From the NCBI GenBank assembly GCA_030762895.1, contig CM061070.1, positions 29,911,652 through 29,975,651 of the forward strand: a stretch of 64,000 nucleotides of DNA. The letters are read 5' to 3'. Positions 22,588 to 33,217 of the stretch are shown piece after piece. This DNA comes from Sophora flavescens. Its lineage: Eukaryota; Streptophyta; Magnoliopsida; Fabales; Fabaceae. A program made the translations under genes and the position numbers. The notes below the pieces were generated by a model that saw nothing but the letters and a program-made list of their open reading frames with translations, was not told where the DNA came from and ran no database searches. The stretch's first letter is position 1; every line of letters starts with the position of its first letter.

Positions 22588-23037
22588 GACGGAGTGTCCT
22601 GCAAGTTTTGCTTTTGGACTGTGTGTCCTAAATTGATGTGGAAAGTGTGAGTTCCATATCCGCGAGCCTAAAACTGGTGCATCGGTTTAAGGGCCTCGTG
22701 ATTGAGCATTTGGACTGTGTGTCCTATGTTGAGATTAAAATATTTGGACCGTGTGTCTTGTATTTGTTTAAAGTGGAAAGTCTTAATTAAAAAAATTAAG
22801 CATGGTCGTTAAGATTTGTGCTTCGACAAGGAAAGATTATTACGACAAAGAAAACAAAACGAGAATAAAAGTTTTTCTCATGCATTCAATGGAAATTGTC
22901 ATGTAAATGGGCATTGAATCCAGAGTGGATCAATGTATATGGCAGACGTGTCAGGTGATGATGATCATTGAGTTCCGGAGTGGATCAATGTATCTTTTAT
23001 AGGACTGTGTGTCCAAATTTATAGGACTGTGTGTCCA
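22588..23037 (+). repeat. Cluster of GGAC-N5-GTCC dyads in element B 3' LTR
   Basis: Same six-copy arrangement as in the 5' LTR. One copy has a changed core (GGACCGTGTGTCT). Confidence 0.8.
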
Positions 23038-23488
23038 GATTGAATATGTGTGCAGCTATTTCTTAACTGGAATGGGGGAATAGTGTCATTGCTTTGCATG
23101 AGCATCCTAACGGGAATGGGGATGTGCACCATTGATTTTCTTGGGCATTGTTTTGTTCGTTTTTACAATGTGCCATGTGCGGAGCCTGATCAGCTTGAAA
23201 CGAAACAGAAAGTTGTGGGATCTATGGAGATTAGGTATCAAATTAGAGATTGAACATAGAAGTGTCATGCATTTTTATAAAATGACGATGACTGTCGGGC
23301 ATGAAGCCCTATGAATTAAATCATTCTGCTGTTAGAATTAATGCTATTATATTGTGACTAATTGGTAATTGCTATTTGAGAGTCGTGCATGGGGTTGTCT
23401 TATTAAAACTCATATATTGGAAACTCACCCTTGCAAATTTTTGTGTGATTTCCTCTGCTATGTGGAATCTATATATGTGGGCGTTTAG

Positions 23489-23998
23489 ATGGATCCGGAC
23501 AAGGTGGATCTGAACTATTCGGGGGTACGATCCCTGATGTTTGATAACGCTGATAGAGGAGACGCCTGGGTTATTAACCCAGGAACTCGGAGTGCTACTT
23601 ATACTGGTCCTTTAAGGACACTCTGAGGTACAGTAACTGAGAGACCACAGCAGTTAATTCATAGCAGGGAAACAATTGAAGTATCGCTACCACCTATCTG
23701 GATGATACTACGGTATTTAGTACAACACGGGAGTCTAGAGCATCAACCGCCTCAGTTTGTTCAACCATTACAGCAAGTGGCACCAGGATCACCTCCTACA
23801 CCCATTATCTTAGTTCCAGAGAACATTCCGGAGGAGATGGAGGAAGATCCATAGGAGGATCCGGTGGAAAATCCTGGCCATATTCCTTTAGTAGACAACG
23901 GGTCTGAAGCTGTTGGAGAGGGGGCTGTTGTATCCTCTCCAGACACATCTTCCGGGGGTGGGGGAGTGTACACTGGACTCCCTAATGGATTTCTGTAG
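23489..23998 (+). CDS. LTR-embedded ORF of element B, 3' copy
   Basis: Here the whole 510 bp is in one frame from ATG 23489 to TAG 23996-23998, broken only by TGA 23624-23626 (shared with the 5' copy) and TAG 23852-23854 (unique to this copy). After the shared TGA it reads QPPQFVQPLQQVAPGSPPTP, then an acidic ENIPEEMEEDP stretch and a C terminus SSGGGGVYTGLPNGFL. The same GGGCGTTTAG acceptor-like word precedes the ATG. Confidence 0.35.
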
Positions 23999-24411
23999 TG
24001 GTGACCAGCTTAGGACGTAGTTTTAGGAAAGAGTGGGAATTTTAGGATAGTCTGACTTAGTGGCTACTGAGAGCCATCTTTTGCGTAGTATTTTCAGAAT
24101 CCCACTATGACGTAGTTGTGAAAATTCAGATAGTGTAAAATATGTGCGACAAGTGGATGGTGACCTAGTAAGGAAAAGGTCAATTGTAAAATATTGAAGT
24201 ATATGTGAAATATATATAGGGTTGTATATTATTTTACGAGTATTCTAGCGTGTGTTCAGAAAAAGGAAAAAATTTTATCACTATTTTAAGAAGCATAAGA
24301 AATTAGAAAATGAATCTTATTTTCCGAAGAAAACCAGCAACTTAATATTTTATTCGGTTTGATGTTTGAATAATGTTACGTAAATGTGATATCTGAAAAT
24401 GGGGTGTCACA

Positions 24412-26250
24412 GGAAGAGTCGTGGCTTATGCTTCCCGACAATTGAGAACTAATGAGAGGAATTATCCGACTCATGATTTGGAGTTACCAGCAATAGTGTT
24501 CGCATTAAAGATATGACGATACTTTTTGTATGGAACAAAGTTTAATGTCTTCAGTGACCACAAGAGGCTGAAGTATCTATTCGATCAAAAAGCATTGAAT
24601 ATGAGATAGCGAAGATGGATGGAGTTTATCAAAGATTATGATTTTGAATTACTGTACCATCCTGGGAAGGCCAATGTGGTAGTGGATGCTTTAAGCAGGA
24701 AATCCTTGCACGTATCTGCGATGATGGTTAAGGAGTTAGAATTGCTTGAGCATTTCAGGGATTTGAACTTAGGAATGGAATTGGTTGAGAATAATATTTG
24801 CTTAAGTATGATCACTATTAGTAGTGATTTTATGAAAGATCTTAAAGATAAACAAGTTCAGGATCTATACCTCCAGGAAGTAAGTAGAGGAATCGATGAA
24901 GGTAAAATTTATGAGTTTAATAGAGGAACGGATGGTGTGTTAAGATTTAGAGATAGAATATGTGTGCCAGAGGATGCAGAACTTAGGAAGATGATTTTAG
25001 AGGAAGCACATAAGAGTAAGTTGAGTTTCCATCCTGGATCCACAAAAATGTATCAGGATTTGAATAAAATGTTTTGGTGGACAAGGATGAAGAAAGAAGT
25101 AGTGGAGTATGTTTTATCTTGTCTGGTGTGTCAGAAAGCTAAGATTGAACATCAGAAGCCAGCAGGATTACTACAATATTTATATATCCCAGAGTGGAAA
25201 TGGGATAGTATAGCTATGGATTTAGTGGTCGGATTACCACGAACTCCTAAGAAGCATGATGCGATTTGGGTTATCATTGATAGGTTGACGAAGTGTGCCC
25301 ACTTCTTATCTATTGGTGAAAGTTATAATTTGGAAAGGTTGACTCAGATTTACATCAAAGAAATTGTTAGATTGCATGGTGTGCCATCGAGCATTGTCTC
25401 AGACCGAGATCCTAGATTCACATCTAGATTTTGGAGACAATTGCAAAATGCCTTAGGAACAAAGTTGAGGATGAGTTCTGCTTATCATCCCCAAACTGGT
25501 GGACAGTCAGAAAGGACAATTCAATGATTGGAGGATAAATTGAGAGCTTGTGTGTTGGAGCACACTGGCAGTTGGGATGAGTTCTTACCATTGATTGAAT
25601 TTACTTATAACAATAGTTTCCATAGTAGTATCAGAATGGCACCATATGAGGCTTTGTATGGCAGAAAGTGTAGGACCCCGCTGTGTTGGTATGAGACTGG
25701 TGAGAACCAAGTTTTGGGTTCAGATGTGGTGCAACAAACTACTAAGCAAGTCGGGAAGATACGGGAAAAGATGAAAGAAGCACAGGATAGGCAAAGGAGC
25801 TACAGTGGCAAGAGGAAGAGACCATTAGAATTCCAGGAAGGCGATCACGTGTTTTTGAGAGTTACTCGGAAAACTGGAATTGGCAGAGCTATCAAATCCA
25901 GAAAACTTACTCCTCGATTCATTGGACCCTTTCAGATTCTTCGACGAATTGGTCCAATAGCTTACCAAATTGCCTTACCACCCAATCTTTCCAACCTTCA
26001 TGATGTCTTTCATGTTTCTCAGTTGAGAAAGTATTATCCAAATCCTTCACATGTCATTGAGTTTGAGTCTATACAACTGCAAGAGAATCTAGAGCTTGAG
26101 GCTTTACCTGTAAGGATCGCAGATAGACGGATTAAGGAGCTTCGCGGTAAACAAATTCCTTTGGTTAAGGTCATATGGGATGAAACTACTGGAGATGCTA
26201 CTTGGGAACACGAGGAGGATATGCAACAACAATATCCACATATTTTCTAA
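24412..26250 (+). pseudogene. pol: Element A pol, rest of RNase H and integrase
   Basis: It resumes in frame with VVAYASRQLRTNERNYPTHD and SDHKRLKYLFDQ. In-frame stops are TGA 24514-24516 (a Trp position in related elements), TAG 24607-24609 (a Gln position) and TGA 25525-25527. The integrase has the HKSKLSFH...CLVCQKAK zinc finger and the D,D,E core (MDLVVGLPR, IVSDRDPRFTSRFW, QTGGQSERTIQ). The C-terminal part has LHDVFHVSQLRKYYPNPSH and VKVIWDETTGDATWEHEED. Apart from the three stops this half is nearly open, unlike the 5' half. Confidence 0.93.
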
Positions 26251-26283
26251 GGTACGTAAATTCCGATGACATAATTTTCTTTT

Positions 26284-26297
26284 AAGAGGGGTAGTAA
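26284..26297 (+). other. Polypurine tract of element A
   Basis: AAGAGGGGTAGTAA lies immediately before TGTAACAGCC, the start of the 3' LTR. Confidence 0.85.
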
Positions 26298-26906
26298 TGT
26301 AACAGCCTGATTTTAATTATGCTGTTCAATCGGTTAAAATATAACTCAATTATATTTTAAATTTGAGAGTTAGAAAGTGTTTTTGATTAAAATAAAATCA
26401 TATTCATAGTCTACTTTATGGTAGAGGGTTACAGTAAAATTTTCGGTTGAAATTTCAGACGAAAGCCGGTCTGCATTTTCACTGCCGGTACAAGTTTACT
26501 GTGCAGAAAACCTAATTTTGACCCATGAACGAGATAGTTAGTGTTTTTATTAGGTTTCATTAAACTTTGGTTATTTTGAAAATTTTCGTTCAAAAATAAA
26601 ATATAATATTTTATTCGGGCTAAAACGTCGGAAGAATTACGATCGGAAATGTAACCGGGTACAAAATGGAGCAGAATAGGAGACATAAAAGGCTTGAGGT
26701 GATATGAGGGAGTGAGGTGACTCACTAGAGGTATGACCTAAGCTACCTCCTAAAAAGAGGTCATGATTGACTTTTTGAAATATATCATATTATATTCTAA
26801 AAACCTATTTTTCTCTTTCCTCTTCAACCAAACAAGGCGCAAGGTCAAAACTTGTTCTCCAAGCTCATTCCTATCTCCTCAATTTCGTGCCACTCTCTCC
26901 CCTCTC

Positions 26907-26914
26907 TATATATA
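26907..26914 (+). promoter_or_regulatory. Probable LTR promoter TATA box, element A
   Basis: TATATATA is followed by CCCCTTTC and a C/T-rich, CTTCATC-rich leader, the usual form of a plant core promoter. It lies about 0.6 kb into the LTR. Confidence 0.55.
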
Positions 26915-27599
26915 CCCCTTTCATTTTCACTTCATCATCTTCTTCCTTCAACCTCCATTATACCTTCGTCTTCTTCTTTCTTCTAAAAGTTCAAGCTCTT
27001 AAAGTTTTAGTTTTTATTCATCTTTTCTACTTAATTTCTTCATTAAAGTTCTTCCTTATACTAAGGGTAATGCTCTCATATGAATATTTTTTCAAGTTTC
27101 ATATTTTATTTCTTAGTTTACTTTATGTGTTCTTTATATGCTTTAAACTTCTAAAATCTCTCTAAAATGGTAGAAAACTCCTTTTGAGTTGAAACCACTT
27201 TCTATAGTCTTGTATTAACTTATATTTTCACATACTAAGAGGTTGTGTAAAAAAAAAATCTCTACCTATCTCTTCCAATGAAGGCAGAATGCTTGCATTT
27301 GTGACCTAGGAAGTTTTTGTTTCAACTTTTGGAATATGATCATGTGTTTGAGTTTCTAACTATCCATTGATCTTAAATCTATAAATCTTGTAAGTTTTGA
27401 TAGCTTGTTCCTATGATGGCTGAATATATGAATAAGTAAGCCTAGGATACTATGTTTCAACTTTCCAAGTATGATCATGGATTTAGAAATCTTAACACCT
27501 TGTGATTCTAAACCTAAGAATTATTGTTAAACAAAGAATATTTTCCTCATCATCCTATGATGACCGAAACTTAGTGTTTAGGTGCCAGGATGTGTGAGT

Positions 27600-28110
27600 T
27601 TTTATTTTTCCAAAATGATCATGGACTTAAGCTCCATAAGATATTTGGATGCTAAGTCTAAGAGATTGGAAAGTCTAAGGATTTCCAACTTGTTTATTCT
27701 ATGTTATTAAAGCTAGGATGTATTACGTTCATTTTTCCAAGATGATCATGGACTTGAGCTCCATAAGATATTTGGATGCTAAGTCTAAGAGATTGGAATG
27801 TTTAAGTTTCCATTGTTTTCCAAGATGATCATGGATTTGAGCTCCATAAGATATTTGGATGCTAAGTCTAAGAGATTGAAATGTTTAAATTTCCATTGTT
27901 TTCCAAAATGATCATGGACTTGAGCTCCATAAGATATTTGGATGCTAAGTCTAAAAGATTGGAAATTTTAAATATTTCTAACCTATAAATCCTATGAAGG
28001 TCGAACCTAGAAGGTTATGGACCTAGGATACTTTGTTCTTATTTTTCCAAAATGATCATGGTTTTGAGCTCCTTAATGCATATGGATGCTAAACCTAAGA
28101 GATTGGAAAG
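27600..28110 (+). repeat. 83-bp tandem repeat array in element A 3' LTR
   Basis: The unit contains GATGATCATGGACTTGAGCT, then CCATAAGATATTTGGATGCT, then AAGTCTAAGAGATTGG. Three copies are spaced exactly 83 bp (starts near 27741, 27824, 27907). Looser copies lie near 27610 and 28050, and degenerate ones upstream to about 27340. Confidence 0.85.
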
Positions 28111-29027
28111 TTTAGTGAATGCTAGCCTATTTTCTTAGCATTGGTCGAATACCCTAAGTTTATAACTTAGTGGGATTTTAATTCAACTTTGTTAAGTGAT
28201 CATTGTTTATGAACTCCTAACACTTAAGGATCATAAATCCATGAGTTGTATAATTTTCGGGAATCTCTAACCCTAAGAACTAGTATTGGCCGAACCTATA
28301 CCTTGTGGTTTAGTGTTCTTGTTTGATTTTAACTTGTGATTTTGTGTTCATAACCATAGACTTCCATCGCGGAGGAAACGAGGACGTTCGTGGTATACCA
28401 CTTCGAGCGTCTAATCTCCTTACCTTCACAGAAGGTGGAGTTAGTACTTTGTGGTGCGACAACGAGGAGCTTCGAGTTCGGGATTCCGGTGATAACCTAG
28501 GTGGGGGAAAGATCCAACCTATCATCGGAATGGATAAGTAGTAGATTATATAATAATTGTGTAGGGCGACCTAAACCCTACTAGTAGTCGAGTAATCGAC
28601 AAGACCAAAATCACATTGGAAACCTTTTTTGAAAAACCAATGGCGATTCGGGGATTGTAGGTTTATCGATATTAGGTTGATTTTATATTGTTGATGGTAG
28701 ATTTGATTTTATTACCTTTATTGAATTGATTTTGTGCTATGTTTGTGATATGGGAATATTTTGATTGATATTGTGTTATGCATGATCTGCCTGGTTTCTA
28801 TTATTATGCTTAGTGGTTTTTAAGCAAAGATATATATGTTGTCTAAGAGATGATTGTTTTGGGTGTGAGGATAATGATGATTTAGAAGTGCCTAACCTAG
28901 ATGATGTATGTTAAAGAGGTGTTATGGCATAGAATATGTGTCAAGTTCTAATGGAAGGTTAAGGCACTAGGATGTTGTTAAAACGGGTTGGTGAGATTCA
29001 AGTATAGGTGTTGTTGTCAACAATCAT

Positions 29028-29310
29028 GTATTGGTAATGTAATGCACAAGGACAAAAGTGTATTGGTAATATAATGCACAAAGACAAAAGTGTATTGGTA
29101 ATATAATACGCAATGACATTTGTGTATTGGTAATATAATACACCATGTATTGGTAATATAATACACCGTGTATTGGTAATATAATACACGTAAAGCACTT
29201 CTGTGTATTGGTATATAATACACCGTGTATATTGGTAATATAATACACGTAAGACACTTCTGTGTATTGGTAATATAATACACCGTGTATTGGTAATATA
29301 ATACACGTAA
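29028..29310 (+). repeat. Dyad repeat array in element A 3' LTR
   Basis: About ten GTGTATT-N8-AATACAC units with spacers such as ACTTCT. Same array as at 95-266 and 7343-7455. Confidence 0.85.
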
Positions 29311-29569
29311 AATCAAGAGTTCTCGTGAGACCACTTCCACCTTAGGAAATAGGTGTGCAACTATGGTGTCTTTGAGTAGCATGAGATTGGGGGTAGAGGA
29401 TGTGATATATTAACTTGAGGGTGATCTGTTAGTTATGTGCGTTGTTTGTCTGTGACAATTACTGTATGATTTACTATAACTCTTTTCTGCTTTTTGATGA
29501 TAGAACTGTTTCTTATTCCCTATGTTTCTGTATTTTTGTGGGTTGCTTTGGTTTATGTTAGAAGACCCG

Positions 29570-29692
29570 ATGGAGGGTTATGTTGCTGAGGAGCTGGACG
29601 AAACTCTGTATGAAACGGAGATTGCAGAGAAGTTGGATGGAACTCCTTATGAACCCGACGCTGGGGGTCGAGCTGTGATCCATGGCGATTAG
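29570..29692 (+). CDS. Short acidic ORF inside element A 3' LTR
   Basis: 40 codons, the same frame and length as 7712-7834 (starts MEGYVAEEL, contains YEPDAGGRA, ends IHGD). No stop has arisen in either copy despite other decay of the element. Confidence 0.3.
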   Translation: MEGYVAEELDETLYETEIAEKLDGTPYEPDAGGRAVIHGD

Positions 29693-30001
29693 AGTATTAG
29701 ACATTATGGCCAGTTTGTCTAAGGAGCATTTTTATATTTCCGCTAAGTATGTTTGTTATTAAGTTTATGCCTGTCAGGGATCCTACTGAGAGGATACCCT
29801 CAACAGTGTTTTGGTATTGTAATAAACAACTAAGTACGTATTTACATATGTTAAATTTATTGTTTTTTAAATTTGTAGAAGTTATATGATAATTAAATAA
29901 GTTTTAAATTTTTATGTATTTTCACGATAAGCACGTGATTAAGAATTGATTTAAGAAGGTAATTAATCTAATAAAACACTAGGGCACAACGGGGTGTCTC
30001 A

Positions 30002-30430
30002 TTACCTATGGAGGACAGTGGTGGGAAATAGGCGATACGGACTGGACGATATTGACCGGGGGCGCAGACTAGAGGACAGCATCAGACGACGGACGACGGC
30101 ACTGCGACACGACTCTCTGTTCACGATGCTGCATTGTTAAGCATGGACACAACGACCATGCTCTTTGGGAATGAAGAAGGCGTGCAAAGAATTTTGATGG
30201 TTAAATAAAGGGAGAATCAAAAGAAGTAAAGAAAGGGGGAATAAAATGATACACAGAAGCAGAAACTCTGCGCAAAGAGAAAAAGAAGAAATGAAGAAAG
30301 AAGGGGAGAGGGAAGATGTCACTTGAGTGTGTGAATGGAACAATGTGAGCCTTTGGATTAAGATAAGATGGGCGGTCAGGATGGAGAGTAACTTTTTAAA
30401 ACTACACCTGGAGTAAATGGATCCCCTCCC
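30002..30430. other. Unassigned spacer next to element A
   Basis: Mixed sequence with no recognisable gene or element. 30180-30310 is purine-rich. Minus-strand open stretches here are not supported by homology or codon pattern. It may be older host or repeat DNA. Confidence 0.4.
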
Positions 30431-30471
30431 TATATATATATATATATAGATATATATATATATATATATAA
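30431..30471. repeat. TA microsatellite
   Basis: (TA)n with one GA interruption, directly abutting the left end of the next MITE. Confidence 0.95.
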
Positions 30472-31010
30472 GGGTGCGTTTGATACGCATTAATGCACAT
30501 AACAGCACAGGACAAGCAGGACAGTACAACACAACCCCTTGAGTCACAGGACAACTTTTTGTCATGTACATCATTTGATAAATAATGGACAACACAAGTA
30601 AAATAATATTAATTTTACTATGATACCATTTATAATATATGCTATCGTTTATTAATATAATATTATTAATATATGTAAGTATTAGTCAAAATATAATATA
30701 TTTTATAATATATAGTATATATGATAATATATTATTACTATCATAATAATTCTCTATATATTAGAGATAGAGAGAAGAGAGAAGAAAGAGAGAGAAGAGA
30801 GAGAGGTATAAGGATGATTTTGTCTTTTTTGGTAGTGTGTCCATGGGACAAAAAGTTGTCCCATGATTTTGTGGGGGACAAAATTTTTTGTTTTTGTCCT
30901 GTCCCTCACCCCTTTTTTTGTCATGTCCCCTGACCACTTTTCAAATCAAACAGGGGACAAAAAATTTTGTGTTGTCCAGTCCCCTACATTTTTGCAAATC
31001 AAACGCACCC
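30472..31010. mobile_element. Non-autonomous DNA transposon / MITE with GGGTGCGTTTGAT ends
   Basis: The left end GGGTGCGTTTGAT and the right end ATCAAACGCACCC are perfect 13-bp inverted repeats. Internal GGACAAAA / TTTTGTCC words also pair near the ends. No coding capacity. The flanks TAA and TAT resemble the 3-bp TWA duplication of PIF/Harbinger elements, but the left flank is microsatellite, so the superfamily is uncertain. Confidence 0.8.
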
Positions 31011-31013
31011 TAT

Positions 31014-31195
31014 GAGTTTAATTGTTATAAACTGTCAGTGTAAAGTTTTTTACACTGTCAACCAATCAGAAATCATGGTATGAATGATTTTAAAGATAGT
31101 TAAGATAAGTGTCAATGATTTTTAATTATTTGTTAATTTTCTGATTGATTGACAGTGTAAAAAATATTTACACTGTCAGTGTATATCAATTAAAT
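31014..31195. mobile_element. Foldback MITE with about 55-60 bp inverted repeats
   Basis: The left arm (GTTTAATTGTTATAAACTGT, then CAGTGTAAAG...) pairs imperfectly with the right arm (TTTACACTGTCAGTGTATAT, then CAATTAAATC), leaving a short AT-rich loop. GACAGTGTAAA-type MITEs are, to my knowledge, common in legume genomes. Confidence 0.8.
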
Positions 31196-31220
31196 CCTAT
31201 ATATAAAATGAAACATTCTA

Positions 31221-31226
<6 letters not shown>

Positions 31227-31281
<55 letters not shown>
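31227..31281. repeat. AT microsatellite
   Basis: Uninterrupted (AT)n of about 27 units. Confidence 0.95.
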
Positions 31282-31286
<5 letters not shown>

Positions 31287-31886
31287 AGAAACCCTCCGTC
31301 TATTTATTTTTTTTTAACCCTCCGTCAATTGATATACATCCCTTTACGCACAAAGAAAGAAACTCAGTAATATGGTGTGTATATTATTCAGGACATTCAC
31401 AGTGAAAGGCGACAAAATAAGGTGCATGAATAGGAAGCTCACAGTTTAGAAAGGATGAAGAAGATAGAAGAAAAAAAAAAGAAGAACATTTACGGTACCA
31501 AACCCATTCTGTTTTCTTTTGTTTTCTAAAAAAACACAATAATCTAACACAATAATCTCTTTTATCTCTTGATGACAACTTGATGCTTGATAAACCAAAA
31601 TGAAAATGGAAGAAGAGAATATGAACACCACTTCCTCCTAGTTTTCACCTCTTGGAGGTTTAGCTCTCTCCCTAGCTTAGGGTTTTTGGTGGTGGTGGTG
31701 AAGAAAAAATGAGGGAAGGAAAGAAAAGTCCCTTTCTCAAAACATTTTGGGTTTGGGCTAAAATATCTTTGACCCTATGGTTATTATAAAAAATTCATAT
31801 TTAAAAACTAACATACTAATGAAGCTAATTAAAATTATAAAGGTATATTAAATTATGAAAATATATTATTCATATCATACAATATT
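31282..31886. other. Unassigned spacer, possibly a decayed repeat leader
   Basis: Read on the minus strand, 31480-31740 looks like a plant 5' leader (CTTCACCACCACCACC, AAAAACCCTAAGCTAGGG, C/T-rich runs), as often seen in LTRs or first exons. No ORF with a recognisable product follows. Confidence 0.4.
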
Positions 31887-33217
31887 TGAAATAGACAACT
31901 ATAAACACGAGAAGGTGGTTGAATTGTGTTTATCGACTTTTAAGGAAAGTTAAAAACTTTTCTCACACAAAGCTAGGGATTGACCAATGTTTTCACAAAG
32001 CAGACAAGTGACTTGTCCGATCGGTTTTCAAACAGAAAAACACACAAACATGCAAGATTAAAACTTGTTTGATATTCACACTTTAACCCTTTTAGTTAGT
32101 TAACAAATAAGATAATCAAAGCAACTAAAGAGTTAAGGGTAGAGAGATAGACACAACTATTTTATCTTGTTTCACCTCTTATCAACTAGGGCTTCGTCCA
32201 GTCCTTGGCAACACCAACTTTCTTTCACTATAACTGATCATGTTATAGACTCTAAGTATTCTTTGCACACCTAGCCTCTCTAGGCTCCAAGACAAGTATT
32301 GTGTGCTCACCTAGCCTCTTCAGACTCACTCAAGTTTGTTTGAGAAAAGATTGTAATAAATACAATTTGCAAGTCTTTCACTAACACTCATAAGAGTGAA
32401 TTAAATGTGAAGTATAGAAAGACTGTGTAATAACTTCAAATGATTGAAGAATACAGATTGAAAGAATGAAGGATTAATTGCGTAGAGTAATGGTTCTTTA
32501 ATGTTGTGTGTTCACTATCTTCATCTTCAATGCCTTCTATATTTATAGGCTCCAATCATTTTGAATCCGTTAGAGACATTCCTTCAAGGTTTGGCTTCAA
32601 GCTGAGATCTGAGCTCCATTAAATGCAATAGAGTCGTTCTGGGCAGCCATTAATGCTAGAGGAACGTTGGTTGTACTCTAACACCTAAATCCAATGCTTT
32701 ATGCAGCAGTCATATCAGAGTTGTGCAGGTTGCTTTTGTACTTTGCAGAGTACATTTCCCTTTTTGTGTAACTCTTAGTTGTACTAGGGAATAAAGCATA
32801 TTGGAAGCACTCCTTTTTCTGAGTTCCATGGTTGCTTTGAGTGTTTGACCTTCTAACTTTCTTGAATCATGTGATGGAAAGTTTCAGTAGCATCTGATTA
32901 AGTGGACAACTCCTAAAAATTCATTTGCCCTTACTAGTTCCTCATCGAAGAACCTTAGATAGGTGAGAGCTTCATTAGACAGGTTGACTCTTCAATGCAG
33001 ACAGTCAACAATCTAGTCATCAGACAGGTTGACTTTACTCATCAGATAAGTGATCTCCATGAATGATCAAGAGTGTCTTAGGGTAGACAGGTGTTAAATA
33101 ATCTTTAAAACAATAATCTGCACACTAGATAGACAGTGAGGAACCAATATGGATTTCAATCAAATCATTAAAAATGTTTAGTTTTCATCAAAACTTAGGA
33201 CAAATGTATATCAAACA
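31887..33217 (-). repeat. 3' LTR of the SIRE-like copia element (borders approximate)
   Basis: On the minus strand it begins TGTTTGATATACATTTGTCC, after a degenerate purine tract preceded by a CATCATAAAAAA word, and ends near GTTCAACCACC-type text ... CTATTTCA. It contains repeated CAGACAGGTTGAC words at 32975-33065. The partner LTR is outside the window, so the borders are inferred. Confidence 0.6.
32540..32547 (-). promoter_or_regulatory. Probable LTR TATA box, SIRE-like element
   Basis: TATAAATA on the minus strand is followed by a GAAG/GATGAAGATAG leader. Confidence 0.45.

Larger units (their letters stand above)
11104..24411 (+). mobile_element. Element B: full-length Tekay/Del-like Ty3-gypsy retrotransposon nested in A
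   Basis: The 5' LTR (11104-15353) and 3' LTR (20041-24411) both run TGTAACACCCC...GGGGTGTCACA. A 5-bp GGAAG duplication (11099-11103 and 24412-24416) flanks the element; removing one copy restores A's RNase H reading frame. PBS, gag-PR-RT-RH-INT and a polypurine tract are in the expected order. The coding region has at least three frame changes (two of them deletions of about 40 and 22 nt) and four in-frame stops, so it is not autonomous. Confidence 0.95.
20041..24411 (+). repeat. Element B 3' LTR
   Basis: 4,371 bp, TG...CA, very similar to the 5' LTR but carrying about 120 extra bases at about 22437-22566, including CCGAGACGTCGGGGTTC. Confidence 0.95.
1..30001 (+). mobile_element. Element A: Tekay/Del-like Ty3-gypsy LTR retrotransposon, 5' truncated by the window edge
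   Basis: This plus-strand element has a partial 5' LTR (1-269 and 7343-8143), a primer binding site, gag, protease, RT, RNase H and integrase, a polypurine tract and a complete 3' LTR (26298-30001). Window base 1 aligns with about 28919 in the 3' LTR, so roughly 2.6 kb of the 5' LTR lies upstream. CACTA-1 interrupts the 5' LTR and element B interrupts pol. The domain order PR-RT-RH-INT with a chromodomain-like tail, the long LTRs and the initiator tRNA-Met primer site fit the Tekay/Del lineage; that assignment is from recognition, not a search. The coding region carries at least five in-frame stops and three frameshifts, so it is dead. Its right target duplication would be TTACC at 30002-30006, but the left copy is outside the window. 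Confidence 0.9.
26298..30001 (+). repeat. Element A 3' LTR (complete)
   Basis: 3,704 bp, TGTAACAGCC...GGGGTGTCTCA. Contents in order: promoter-like region, 83-bp tandem repeats, a GC-richer block at 28360-28560, the dyad array and a short acidic ORF. The part from 28919 matches window positions 1-269 and 7343-8143. Confidence 0.95.

Noticed and set aside
29017..29382. Minus-strand frames with repeated YYITNT
   Set aside because: Translation of the dyad repeat array in the LTR.
30137..30595. Open frame of 152 codons on the minus strand
   Set aside because: It crosses the TA microsatellite (giving an Ile-Tyr run) and a MITE end; no homology or gene structure.
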